From assembly GCF_018143015.1 (NCBI RefSeq), contig NC_054746.1:37046830-37110829 (forward strand): a DNA stretch of 64,000 nt, written 5' to 3'. The position numbers and the translations under genes were made by a program. The notes below the pieces were generated by a model. That model saw only the letters and a program-made list of their open reading frames with translations, made no database searches and had not been told where the DNA came from. Shown piece by piece: positions 37,201 through 52,200 of the stretch; position 1 is the first letter of the stretch; each line of letters starts with the position of its first letter. This DNA is from Lytechinus variegatus. Its lineage: Eukaryota; Echinodermata; Echinoidea; Temnopleuroida; Toxopneustidae.

Positions 37201-40200
37201 AAATAAGTTGGATTAATTACACTCTGTTCAGAGTATCAAGTCCAAATGTCAAACAGTTAGGCCGTCTGAAGGCCAATTTAAAGGGGAGATAAAAGATGTA
37301 AGGAATGTAGAATGGATGTAGGCAGGGGGCATGGGTGAGCAGGAGAGTAGGACAACCAGACCTTGATTGCCATAGAAATGAATAACAATGACCATTTCAT
37401 CATTTTTTTACTTCAGGGTAGTTTCTATTTCCAATGACAACCGGGTATTCAATAATCTGCTCCAGTCAAGTTGTTCACTAAATTTCATTTTCAAGAAACT
37501 TGCTGTAGATTTTAACCCCTATGAAATTGACAAGATCTTTTTCTAGCTAAACTCAAAATTTTAATTCATTTGAACAGATGGTGTCTCCTCTACTAAAACC
37601 TTACCAAATACCTTTTGTGTGAAGTTGAAGTATCTCCCATTAAATCTAACTTCAATGCAACCTTCAGCACGTCTGACAAGATGACAAATGAAATAATGCG
37701 ACACTATTCCTAATAAATCTTCTCACCTTTGACCTGTTTTTGTCCCCTCTGTAGCTTGCCCATAGGTTCAGAGTTGCGTCGTTTGTGTTTCTTGCGAGAT
37801 TTGCGTTCTTTCCTGTCCCTTGACATGGAAGGCTCTTGAGGTGATGATGGTAATGCTTTGCTTTCCGTCTCAATCTCATCTTTAGCATTCTTAGCTGCTC
37901 CTGAATGATCAAATATAAGAAACAGATGTACCTTATAATATAAATCATTATAACTTGAACTTCAAAGTGATTGTGTAGGGAACAGCTTTTTAAAGAATAC
38001 CTTTTTGCAAAATTCTATAAAGGAACATTGCATTAAACTGATAATTGGGAACAATTTTACCATCAATGGTAATGCCATGTAGGCCTTGATTTGGATAGGC
38101 TGTGAGCCCTATATCCAAATGCCAAAGGAAATTTTAAAAAATCAATAAGATGTCTTGCATGTCCTCCAAGCTCGAAACAAAAAGGATTGTACCATGCACT
38201 ATGAACTTCAGTCATCAGTAATATGCTTTTATTTCTTGTATATTTGTTTACTTTGAAGGGATATTACAATTTTTTCATGTCTGAGTGACAATTGCCTTTA
38301 ATCAGAGTTAGATAGGAACTTTTTTTGAATACTTGATCATGAAAATATAGGGGGAAACAGTTGTGAGGGAGGCGGCTCATGACAATTCACCACAAAAATG
38401 TTTTTAAAAATGTAAAAGAAATATCCCATATCCCACAAGCTGCAACAGAGCCCTCCCCCCTTATATTGAGCACTAACAGGTTCCATACAAACTTGAATTT
38501 GGAAATGAACAAAATAATGAAAATAAGCCCTTGTACAGAAGTATATTTTCTCTCTCCCTTCCCACTAATCACCATCACAAACAGAGGAAGGTCTGAAATA
38601 GATTTTAGATTTGTAAAGTATGACCCATATCCGTCTTTCTATGATTAGGAAGCTCTCCATGCAGACGGGACAAAACCCATTCTTTCCCTATTCATCTCAC
38701 CTCATTGGGTTGCATTAAGTCTTAGCGTTGATGACAAATGCCAACTTGGACTTGAGCCATGTGATTCTTAAGAAGCAATCTCTCTACCCCCATGGGGAAA
38801 TTATTCATTTTGAGAAAGGTAAAACAGAAGTTGGATAGATTGGTAACAAATTAAAGCCCTTCCACTCATAAAGGAAGCCGAGACTAGAAGCAGTTTATTG
38901 ATTGGATGAGTGAAGTATCACAACTTAAGACAAAGTCTCTTCCAAGAATAAATTCATCAAGATCCAAGGTGAGGTAATGTAGTCACCTCTGAAGGAAACC
39001 TTATTATATTCTAACGATAAGAAATTATTTCACAATTTCATAATCACACACACAAAAAATGAAATTCAAGATGACAAATTTTGGTTCTAGACAGTAAATA
39101 CAGGGATTTCTTGTTATTTCTTCACTTTTTCGCCCCCTACGATGTCAGGAGTCAAGGTCAAAGTCATCAACGCCTCACTGAATTGATCACATTGTAGCTC
39201 TTCTGACAAGATGACACACCCTCCGACTCCATAAAGTAAATAAAAAGAAACAAATTCTACATCTTTAAAACATTTTCTATCTGCTAACTTCTATTTGACA
39301 GACAGACGATGACATTTTTAGAATTCTGATCAACCCCCTTCCACATCTGGGAGATAATCACAGATCACTTCCCAACAATCTTGAATAAGTTTATAATCAC
39401 AGGATGTTTCCCATATGCAAGGCAATTATCATGATTTAAGCCCAGCTATTACGGAGCAGAGGAAGTAAGTTGTAGGAAACATTTTATTGGCTGGAAAGAT
39501 GGTCTTTTGATAAGTTCATGACTATTGCAATAATTCAAGACAAATTATGGTACATGATCAACTTAATAAATTAAGCTCTCTCAATGGTACATGATGTTGA
39601 CAGAGAAGTTGATAATGTAGATGCGAGTAAATTCTACAACCAAAGTATCTACACTACCTTTATCAATATAATACCCTTCCAAGTTGGTTTCACCAATAAT
39701 CTAAAAATGTATTAACTTCCTACATTGGGAATCTACCTGTTCATAGAATATTAAAATCATTTCAATTCTGCTATTTTGAAATGAGAAGAATGCATAACTG
39801 GCCAATTTAAGTCCCAATGACAGGCTTATCTCAATTCTAAACAATCATAATTAATAGTATTGAAGAATATGCTTTGGAAAGCTAGAAACTTTTTATTACC
39901 AGTTTCAAACCATTTTTAAAAATATTTTTATCACACTGATTGAGTTTTTAAATAAAACATTGAACACAATGCACCTGCTTTTGATGAATTGGAATGGCAG
40001 CTAAAGGATACATCATGAAACTCACATACAGATCATTATCTAATTTTAAATATGGTTTAATAATCTTAAACAGTTGCTTGAAAGGATATCACATGACCTA
40101 TCAACCCTCAAGCATCTCAGTGGATTCAATGAAATCCAAATGTTGAAAGCAACAGTATGTTATGTGAAGCCCAACCTTATTTCCCCAATCACCTTTCTTC

Positions 40201-43200
40201 CTCACGATCAACATCCTTGAGTGTTATGAGTAACATCTGACCCGTTCTTGCTGAGGCTGCGATAATGTGATTATGACTTACAAAATTATAAATACATTTT
40301 TCATATAAAATGCATCTTTGTTTAGATTCTTCCCGTCAATTGCTTTATCCACGCAATACATTATCCACTCCAAAGACTAGCATTTGCTTTGAAACATATG
40401 GTTCTTTCATCCTAGACCAAGCATCTTTCCAGAGTAAAATTCAATCCTGAAACTGATGAAATTAAAAATGCCATTATTTCTTGTGTCATTCATCCTTGCT
40501 TCACATTGTTTTGTTCCTATACTCACTCTCTTTACAACTTTTCTTCTTTGTCCCAATTTCCCCCCTCTTTCTCTCTCCCTATTCTCTCTAAAATCTTACA
40601 AATTGTTTTCATATAATTTTTCTACCATTTTCTCTCCATATTCCTTATCTATTTCAACCCCTCTCATCCATAGACTTACTTGAGTATCTTTTCTTACCTC
40701 CCTCTTCACACTTTGTTTTGATCTCTCCCACCAAATACCCTTTTAGGAATCTGGAGGATGGTTAAGGGTGTCTAATTGAGAGGAAGTATGAATCACAGAA
40801 GGGGTAGGCGTTGATCCTGTGGTACAGACCATGACAAGCAAGTCCATCATGGGAGCAACCAGAAATCACCATTTCCTTTTCAACTTCAATTTTTGTCCGA
40901 AGGAATCTCACTCTGGAAACAAGGGACCCCTAAACAGCCAAGCTCTTCTAAATCTAATGTCATTGATGGTTTATCAACCGCAGTCATTGCAGATGGTTAT
41001 CTCCTAAGCCATTCTGTGACGTCACAAATGGCATCTCGGAGCAATACCATCTTATCATCAAGGAGTTGTATCATACATCACAAGGGCATTATGCCACACA
41101 ATCTTATGCCACACAATCTTGTGCATTAGACAATGGTTCTCACTTCCTTCCTAAGAACAATTAACTCCACCCATTGATGTAACATTGATGAACATCATTT
41201 GCTGTGACCACTAATAAGTACAGGCAGCAACATGTATCTATACATGAGGATTCATTCATTTATCTGCTCAAGCATCAACTGAGGAAGAGGTAGCTCAGTA
41301 GGTGGAGTAGTGGTCCAATAACCCAGTCTCAGAACTAAGTCGATTAGCCAGAAGTCTTTGGAATGGTATTGATCATCACCAAAGTCCCCCAAAGAGGGCC
41401 TAAAGCTGCTGCTTCTTGGATTGCTTTACTTCAAAGCAATCAAGTTTTCCTATCAATAAAGCATGCATGCTTGTTAGTACAGACCCAGAGGACTGATGGC
41501 ATAAGGTCATCTCTAGGGGACCCAGTGATAAGGATTAATGCCTTTATCAAATGAAAAAAACATCTATCAAGATTTACAAGAGTTAGAATGCTTACTTGTA
41601 CCGAGGATAAGTTCTTTGACTTTGGTAGGAATGTTGCTCTGGTAGTTTTCAAGGATAAGTCTCTTTATTTCATGGGTCCATTGCTTCTTCTGCTCCTGAG
41701 ATTTAGCCTAAAAAAATAGGAAAAAAACACAATGAACACATTTTCCATAGAGAACTTAATAAAGAAAAAATGATACTATACCCAGTTGCTTTGTGTCTGG
41801 ACTAGTTGTCAAGACAGTTTTTCAAAAACTTTGCAACAAAATTTTAATTAACAGCTTGAAAGGTATGTCAGACAAATGTTAATAAAAACCATTTGAGTTA
41901 ATTGATGTACACAATACATTAAGAAAAGGAAAGTTAGTGGGTACTGGTACAACAAGTTTAATATTAAAAATAAATGAAAGTGTCAGCAAAAGTAGAAGAA
42001 TTAGATGAAAAAAAAGACATTTCTGAATTGCTTTTTGCTCCTTAAAAACAAACAAGAGAGAATGTCATAAAAGATGTAGAGTAGTTGTTGTAATTAGAAG
42101 CATCAAGATTACGTCAAAAAACTACTATTAATGACCGTTGCTAGAATAATTGAAGAAAGAAAGGATTACTTACAATAATGGTGTACTGTAAGTCTGAGTT
42201 ATCAAAAGGAATCACATTGAAGCCGAGAGGTTCTTTGGGTACGCTTTCTATAAGCATCAAATTGGCACACTGTAAATAAAACAAAAGGATATGAAACATT
42301 GGTAATCAGGTTATCAACTAATGCAAGGATAATTGAATCAAAACTATAATTGTGATAATTTCCTTTTCAAAATTGACTCAACATAGAAAAACGTTATTAT
42401 CGTTAACAAAATTTTGCATTGTTAGTAAGTAGATGGAGAGAATTTAAGAGTTTGTTGGAAATGAACAAAGAAACTATTTGGTATCAAAAAACATAATTTT
42501 CCATCTTCCTAGATAGTTTATTCCTGTTTTTTCAGTAAAGTGTCAATATTCCACTTTCTTATGAACAGGAAACAAAGTAGTTCATGCAATAGCGAAGCAA
42601 TTAGACAATACACTTTCTTGGTTATCATTCTTATCATTCTTAGCATCATACTGGAATGCCTACATAGAATGAGGACTATTACAGCCTCCAGCAAAAAATA
42701 GTTCCTGTCAACAATTGCAAATTCATAAGTTGCAAGTTGCATTTGATTTGACAGACAATTAGCTAGTTATTATTGCTTGAGGATCTACAGTTTAAGATCT
42801 CTGACATACTTCCCTTGTCATATTTACTTAGCAAACATTACCCTTAAGTCAAACAAATAACCTCGAGAGCAAACATGGTTCATGTCTGGAATGTTATTCA
42901 GATATTGCTGGAATGTTGCTCTAAGGGAATGGAGAGTCGACGTCAAAGAGGCCGAGTACGTTAGATACTGAAGAATGACCGAAGAATTTGACAAGTTTAG
43001 TTTAATCCACAATCATGGAATGAGCAGTTTTATTTCTTCTGGGACCCTACTGGTGTGTACAGGGACATTTAAAGCCAACATTCGCAATCATAAATCTGAT
43101 TTAAAAAACGTGTTTTGTTGTGTTGTTTCGAGGGAAAGTATTCATGCAATGTCTGCAGCATATGTAATTTTAAAATTCTATTTCAACAGAATGGAGTCCT

Positions 43201-46200
43201 ATTATTCACAAGATATTTATATGTAATCATAACAACACTGTCTTCTGAATTCAGAATTTAAATATAATAGAATACACACACCTTTTCTCAAATATTGTGA
43301 TGAAAACTTAAAAATTTATGGCACATAGAGAGTGTTTTATGATATGATATGACAAAGCAATATCAAATGCACTTTTATTTCACTGATAACAAATTACAAA
43401 TGAAATATTAGATAGAATGTTGAAGTTTAGAAAAATAACAATCTGATTTACACTGGAATGTCTTTGCTAACATTTGTGTTAGTCTTGATTCAATAAACCA
43501 AACCTATACTGAAGTGAAAGTTACTTGGTAAACTAACCTTCAAACAAATGTAAATAAAATATCAGCGATGGGTGCAGACATAATATCCGATTATCCTTCA
43601 CACATGAAAGCTTATTTATACCATTCTTTCTGTTATCAGTAGATAGAGAATGTATTACTTTTTGTTTCAGAGTAATGTAGATCTAGTTTTCTTTCAATGA
43701 GTTTGACAAAATGAGGAGGGTGGGAGTTCTTCATAAACAGTCTCATTTTACTTTATTTCATTTAAACATTTTTTTTTCAAAACCCCAGATATTGAATAGG
43801 CAAGGAAATGAAACTCCTTTGAATAACTAACTTTAATAACAACTTAAGTTGAATCATTTCAAGAGAGGAAACACTATAATTGCAGGTGAAATGAAGAGAA
43901 ATTCCTACATCCTACATACAGGTGAATATGTTGTCTAGTATGCAGGATATGTAGACAGATAGTCGCTATAGGCCTAATAAGTTTTAAGTTGAGTGATATC
44001 CTTTTATGGGTGTGGACCTGTTGTTCTTTAGTCGGTAATAACATTCCAATTTTAGATGATATCCAGTAGTCCTCTGTCCTTTCACTAGTCTCTTTAGATG
44101 GACAATTCAGTCTGCACAAGCTAACCCTTGCTCAAACATGATAATGAACTGTGCAATTCACAAATAATTTTCAAACTTTAATTTAGAGACTCAAAATGTA
44201 ATATCTACAGGTAACTCTGCCTTGGTTGTATCTATGATGAAAGGAGGGATGATTCATACAAGTTTACCTGTATTATCATCATAATTATATGTTACCAAGT
44301 TACTATGTTAAAAAGAGCTACACATGACATAACAAATATGGAATCCATTAGATCATAAAATTAGCAGTATAAGTAAAAAAGAGAGGTTTCTCACTGTGAT
44401 TTGAGTCTTAATACTGATGAGATTTGTGTTCTCATGTTTCTTTCCGATGAGAAGCGCCCTTTCAAACAGATAGATGAAACGATCGCCCCTTGCTCCATGC
44501 ATACGCATTATACCCTGTTTGAACAAGAAATAAGAGTATGTGAAAATTCATTCATTCACTCATTTGATATAGTGTATGAACAAAATGAATCAATATCTGT
44601 ATTATAATTGCTCTTTATTTTCATTAGTCTGATTAAATAACAACAAATATTAATGTTACTAGTCCTAATCTGAATTTATCAACAACAAAAAATACACATA
44701 GTTTGCTATACAAATTCAAATAAAAACACTATGAACTGAACAAATGTAAAGGCATATTATATAAATTAGTTGAATCTAATAATCTACAAACATATTCACA
44801 AATATGAGCTTTTTGCCAAGATGTACTCTGGCACTAGTCCATTGTGGTGTTATTTCCTCATTTTTAATTTCTTCATATTCATTGAGTGTAACAGAAATAA
44901 ATGTGTGATTGACTGATTATTTCATTTTCCCTTTAACATATACTTGTTTGTATTGTTTACTAATTATGATTTCTGACCCGAATCAGCTCAAAGTGACCTA
45001 GTTTGAAATTGTAGCAATTTATGTCTTGGATCATTTCCTCAATTGGTGGCATGACAATATTTGTTTTACTTGCTTTTATTTTTCTTGTTTTCATCTAGCA
45101 AGTTTAATAATAAAACAAATTGGGTCACTTTTACTACATGACCAGAATAAGGTTGGAATCCATAACCCCACAAGAGAAACTGATACTGGAATTCATTCAA
45201 GAACACTGTGGAGATGACCATATATTAACGGCTAAGATGTCTACAATTCTTCACGAATACCTTTTAAAAATAATTTTTCATTTTACCACATACAATTCCA
45301 ATCATGTATTCATTCTTAATAGAAATATATTTGAATGTATGGTTACTTTGAAAAAAAATTACTGCCATCGAACAAGCCACAGAAACACAAATTATATAAT
45401 AAAAAAGACACCAATCATAAACTTTAATCAAACAATTTTTGAGAAGGGAAGTAAATTTGTTTCTTATTTTTTAAGAGTAAATTTGTCAGTAATAAATGAG
45501 AAACATTCCTATCTCTGAAATAATCTCTATTAAAGTATCAATTGATGAGTAAAACTTTATGAAATATCTAATTATTAATATGCATAGTAAACTACTACAC
45601 TAATAAAAAAGACATATAAAATGCCCCCCCCCAAAAAAAAAAAAAAAAAAACCAAACCAAACCCATATTCTAACATTGACCAAGCAACCCATCATGGCAA
45701 TAATCCAAGATCTAGATCCAGAAATAGTTTTTAGAGGGAGACCTCTTGCTAATAATGTCGCCACAGGAAGCTTCAAATAATCTTTATAGTTCACAGATTT
45801 CCTAACTTTTCTCTTTTTATCATTCAAGGTTCCTAACCCCCTCCTTTACTACCACCCTCTTAATCTTCAGCCAAGGGCAATACTTGACTAGTTCATTTAT
45901 CATATCTTTCCCCTTCATCCCACATGTGATCTGGTTATTATCAAATTATGATACTAGTCCACTCAATTTTCAAAATTTGTACACAAACTTGTCCATCTAT
46001 TTTTGATACTAATAAACTAACGTGATGATGGAGTTATTCATCTAGTCATACCTATTTCTGAACATTTAAGATTTTAGAAATCTGTATTGCTGGCTGTTGG
46101 ACAACTATGATCAATGACAATGTCCATCTAATGTACATGTAAGCCTTTTCAATACAATATTTTTTCATTTTAAATCAAACCTACCTCCAATACAAGGTCT

Positions 46201-49200
46201 CCATAAGTATTCAGATCATCCTGAAATATAAAAAGAGACACAAACAAAATTGTTAATATATTTCTCTCATTTTTGTTTACACCAAGAACATAATATGCAT
46301 GATTGCTCCATAAAAAGAACAATGGAAATGAAATTCTCTGAAGAGTACTCAATACACACAGAAATGTTTTATTATCCCTGTGGATCATAATGAAATCTAC
46401 ATGAATTCAATTCAAGCCAAAGTTAGAGTGGAGACTTTGCTTGTTTGTATGGCTCAAAACATATTAGGCTTTGGGGCAAATGTCACAGATTTGAAGACAA
46501 ATTATGACAGGAAAGGACCGAGGAGAAAGATTTTTTTAATCCCTCCCAGAAGACATGGTCATCCTAGACTGGACATGGTCAAAATCCCCAAGTCGGTCAA
46601 TCTAGGATGAACACAGATGACAGATCAATGGCATTGATGCAAGACGTTGCAGATCACTGATAACTTTCATATCAACAATATTTTAGGCAACACAAAAAAG
46701 TGATAGACTCTAAAGTAAGTGACCTTGGTGCATCCTTGAGACTTCCTTTAGTTTCATCTCCCTGATAAGATGAGCAGACTTTTATCTGCGTTTCATTAAA
46801 TCATACAAAATTACAATATTTACAAATCAAAGGTAATAACTAAGCCAAAAATTGATTTTGCCAGGTTTCCTATTTCATTTTTTGATTTATTGATTTTAAG
46901 CAAACTTGTATAGAGGTAATAATTATAAATTGACTACATTCAAAGAGGCATTGTTTATTATTCAAATAATTTAGAATAACTGATGTCTGTCCTATATACA
47001 ATTACATTTCTAAGAAATTGAATGACCCTATTTTGCTTTGATACTCATTGTGATTACATGTTCATAAAGCAATAAAGAGTAACTTTTGAATTCACCCATT
47101 TTATTTCAATTTCTTTTCTTCCACCCATTACTCCTCCATTTGTTCAAGAAATAACTTGTAAGTCCAAATGGTTGAATTAATTCAATTCTCAGAGCAATGC
47201 AACACTATATCCATCTATCCTTGAGATGCCAATGTTAGACCAAACAACATGAAATATGGTATTGACTATCCTCAAAAGAGAAATAACAAGACATTAATAT
47301 CACTTGGAATTGAACCTCACCCACATAACATAGGCCACATGGGATATGGGGATGGAACAACTGTCAAACAAATGCATCAAAATATCCTTAACAAGATCAC
47401 TTTGATGGTTCTAAAAACAATCATTAACTGTCATTGAAATCTAATATGGTGTAGTAGATTCACCATTACTGCTTAATTTCCTATTTGGGTGGTTGAAATA
47501 TCAAACTAATCCTCAAGCTCATGCCCACTCTGGATTGAAAATAATCAAAACTTAAGTTTCATGACAATCAAATACATATAAAAAATAAATGTAAAATACA
47601 ATAAAAAAGCAGTTATGGAAAATGAAAAACTGTATACCCCCTCCTCCCTTGAGAGACATAGTCAATATGTTTAGTGTAAATTTGCTGTTTTTATACAAGT
47701 GTGTCCCCCCTTAAAGTAAAAGCATATATTTCTAATGAAATATCCTGTATCCACCCCTGCTTATAGTGAAGAGTAGGCCACGCAATATTTTTTTCTTTTT
47801 TTAGTGGTATCATTTCCTTTAGTAAATTTATTCAACTGATTTCCCTAAAATTTAACTACAATGAAATTTCAGATGGTCCAGTCATAACAAAGGTCCCCAA
47901 AATATTGTTCCAATGTCAAATTTCCTTATCAAATTTGTAGGGTAGGATGTAGACTTCTCAACTAATATTGAAATAGTTTATAAACCTTATTGTTCATCTA
48001 TACATCTGTGAATCATTTTAAGAAGACTGATTTAGAAGACACTGAATTATTTGGCGTCTCCATAACAGACATATCAACTAAGGCAATATAATTGTATTTA
48101 TATGCATCAATCATCTTTCCATATTCATTCATCCTGTTTTTATATAACGTTGTTCTATGTTGTAACAATCATATTAGCTTTTCATCATTAATCATGTATC
48201 TGCAAATATGTATTACATATGAAGGGAGAAATGCAATAACTCATCACATTTCAAAAATATGAATATCAGAGTGACAACATCATCTTAATGAAAGGACTTT
48301 GACGATTTCTGAGAGCAAAATTACATCTGTCATCATTTATAAGATATTATGCATAAAAAAATTGTACATTATGAAATGGAATTCCTGTCGTTTTTCGTGG
48401 TTAGGGTATTAATTTCCCTTTTGATATTTCATTTTAGACCACAGGTTTGTGAATGTTTGTTCTGTTATACAACTTCAAATCTCTCTTCATTCTTTCTCTC
48501 TGCTTGTCTCCCTCTTCCCTATTCTCTCCCCTACTCTCCCTCTCTCTGCCTCTCTCTTTATGTTTTGATTGGCTAAGTTCAAGTCAAACTGATGGAGGTA
48601 TAAGATAAGAAGTCTGCACCCACTGGGAGGAGGTGAGTCAGAAGAAGGGAGAGGAAGTAAGAACAGAAACTAAACCTTTTAACCAGAGAGTAAGGGGGGC
48701 CCCCTCCTCATGTCGATTGGATCTGACAGGAGAGTAGAGGGCTTCCTGCCTGTTCAAACCAATATGGCTGAAGATTGACCTGTGTAGAATCCATTTTTTT
48801 TTGTTTTGCATCCACTAAAGCACCTTTTTTTAAAAGAATGCTGTATCTTATTTCATTTGAGCAATTTGAAATAAAAAGCCAAGAGTGGGGGAAATCAGCT
48901 ATAATAACGACTCCACTTTTCATTAAGTTTGAAAGCGTTGCAGTCTTAACCTTTATTATATCATTCTATTTTTAAATTTGAAGACATAATACTCAGTAAA
49001 TATGACAGGATTAAATTCAAACACCCTATTTTTCAATGATTGTCTGCCTAATGTGATTTTGCTTTAAGTTTTAACAAGCACCAAGTTAATTATTCTTTCA
49101 GAATAAAACAGAGATATGTCAAATACCTTATATCGACTACCACCTAGCATATGTTTGAAATCTCCCTATAACTTACACTGAAGCATGAAAATACATAAAT

Positions 49201-52200
49201 GAGGAGCCAATGAAAGTCAAGAGAGGGTAAAGGTCAGCTAGCATTAAAAATACTTGAATTCAGACTTGTAAGATGAAGAAAGCTGTTTTACATTTACTCC
49301 AACTCTCCATCTCCAGCTGTGTATTATTTCAAGATGGTTTCAGTAACCTACTTGGAGTTTTCCTTTTCCTGACTTTTCAAACCAATATGAGCTGGACACT
49401 TGTCACTTCTAATTGCCTCCATAGCAGAATTATAACACAAGCTTTGAATTCAAAATGTGGATTATTGCATAAATGGTATTCCTTTATTTTCTTTTTGACA
49501 TTCAAGAAGTGACACTTTGTTGATATGTCATACATAGCATGACATCACAGAATATGGCAATGAGATGGTGGCAAATAGACAAAAATAGGAATAAAAAATT
49601 CTAATATCTAAGTAGTAAACAATCAAATATTTGATTTTGATTACTATACTTAGGCTTCATCATATAGAGTTACACAATATGAGAATCTGATAGGCTAGGT
49701 AGTGAAAACTGTCAAGTAAAACTATCTCATGTTTTTAAAGCTTCCTCATTAGAACCTAAATCCCTGCACAACTCACAAAAATAAATTATTTTTCATTTAT
49801 TTTTTCTGTCCAGTCAGCTATTTGCTAATGACTAATGCCATCATGACAGTGAGACATTCCTTTCCACAGACAGACAGACAGACGGATAAACAAACAAACT
49901 ACAATAGTGCTGATGAATATCAGAAGGAAGGTGAATTGGATGACACTGGATCAAAAAAGATAAAGTCAAATTCAAGCAAATTTTAGATGGTTCATAATAC
50001 CAGAACATGGACCATGATTCAAATAATGATGATGGTCCTAAAGAACATTTCCTAGGTAATTCATGAGATAAAGAGAAGGGGAGGGGTTATTTCCAAGCAA
50101 TCGTTGATGAGAAAATTATATAACATTGAAGTAATGAGGGATAAAACATAACTGACCCAATAATATTCTGATATTTCAGAAACTCAAACCATATCATCTG
50201 AATAATATTTCGTTAATCATCTTTACATGTTGAAGTACATTTCACATTTTCAAGACAAATGAAAGTGGGACAAAAAGATTTATCAAATCTGCAGACAATG
50301 GTTTCAGATCTAACTCTGATAGCAGAGCAATTCCAATCTACAAATCTCCCTGTAATATTGATGTGATAAAAATGAAAACAAATTGAAACTACAAACTGGA
50401 GGGGGAGGGGGGTCCTGTGATGAAAAGGAGTTGCTGTACTGAAAAGAGAATGAACTTGACATAATTATATACTGGCTGAGGGGTATAATGCCCATCAATT
50501 ATTTTGCTCTCTCTCTCTTTGTTATAGATCCATGTTTGTCAAAATGACTCTCTTCACATTAATGACCTTGGGTGTATCACTCAAAATACAACCCTGGAAT
50601 TTCATGTTAAGGGAAGACATCATGTTCAAGGAGATCATTCTTTTAGCACATAGGAAGTCCTCCAATTAAGAAACCACAATATATCAACCTTTATTGCCAT
50701 CACCAAACACACTCATATTGCTGCTGTTGTACGGTTACCTTGGTAACGTCTTTGTTTATGAAGGATTTAATATCATTCTTCCTTAAAAAATAGTATTTAG
50801 GTAACTAGATGAGCTCCTTTTACAGACTGACATAACATTTCAGCACACGATAATAGTACCTTTAGTAGTACTTTGTCTACCCAAGGTATCTGGAAATATA
50901 ACATATTCTCTTTTACTGCCTAGTTCCAAGGTTCAATGCTTGTTAATGATTGATTGGATATTAGAAAACATGACATCTTTTTATGTACATGTTTATACAC
51001 ATAAAGCAATATTTGAATTCAAAACCCAGTTTAATTTGTCACTCATTATTTTGAAGAAAAAAATACCTGACCTGTCTAAATTTCTTTATCACACTATAAC
51101 ATGACTGCATATATAGAAATCCCCATTCGGAATTTTACAATATCACGGTTAGTCATATGAGTGAAAATTAAATATTCAATTGCAATAAATGATTTTCAAT
51201 TGATCTCTGATTTCCAATTTTACTTCAAATATAGAATGAAAATAATAAAGATACTTTGCTTTACATAACAGATGATATATCAGCGATGTCTCTAAGTTCT
51301 TTAAGAATTTTCTTGAATATTTGTAAATATTTCCCAATCACCTTGAAATATCGACACAGGGATTTTATTTTTCAAAGTTTTCATAAATCCACATGAGGTA
51401 GGTGGAAATCTCTCTGCCCATACCATCCACAAGATAGAAGGAAAACCTTGAGAGTGTTTAGTGATCTAATTCAGTGATCAAACTCTTCCTATCCCGGCTT
51501 TAGCCAGGCCTGAGGATATCTTCCGGTTTGAGCTATTGGATTAGTTTATTTCTATTAGGGTCTTACCACGACTCAGTGATAGGTTACTAAATTAATTCTT
51601 CAAGCTGTCTCCTTGTATCCTAAGGATGGTCGAAGACTTCTGGTAGTCCTGTAGCCTGATGTGATACAAACTGATTACATTATGGGAGTTCCTAGCAAAG
51701 GGGGACTTATTAAGGGTATGCTGAAAGAACAGAATTAGTGCTAATTCATACTGTCTCTGAGATCAGAAAACAAAGTTACTGAATAATCCAGCCCATAGAT
51801 TGTGCTTTTTCCTCCAATGCGTTCCTAGGTTAACAAGAGAATTTTAGATTATCAATGGACAGAAATCTAGAAATGAATATTAAATAATCAAAGGTGATCA
51901 CAGTGACTATTTTCTAATTTGTGAATATTCAAATATACATCATGTACTGATTTGTATCACTGAGGTTCTTCAAAAATGATAACTTTCTATATTCATTTCA
52001 CATTTCTCCTCCTCATTAAAATATGGAGGAAGGGGGAAGAGTCAATGAACTTTCTAAAAGTCATACATTGCCTTCAGAAGTATACTAAGCTGCAAAGAAA
52101 AGTACACATTTTAGAATTTTCAAAAATGGGTGAAAGGAACTTCTACTTCATCGATGTTTCTCCAAGGTTTTATGACAAAGAGTAATAAGGTTATTAGGTT

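Larger units (their letters stand above)
32980..37726 (-). other. PLEKHG-type intron with two large ATC arrays
   Basis: 4.7-kb intron between the basic linker exon and the 24-nt microexon. It holds ATC arrays at 34165-34440 and 36480-36915, an oligo-C/oligo-A junction at 35863, and a perfect 8-bp-stem hairpin CTAAGGAG...CTCCTTAG (36059-36082). Confidence 0.8.

Noticed and set aside
45120..45518. 132-codon plus-strand frame
   Set aside because: N/I/K-rich chance frame in an AT-rich intron of the opposite-strand gene.
46560..46607. Short inverted repeat CATCCTAGACTG / CAATCTAGGATG as a structured RNA
   Set aside because: The stem is about 12 bp with a mismatch and a 24-bp loop, so it is too weak to call an RNA gene without expression data.
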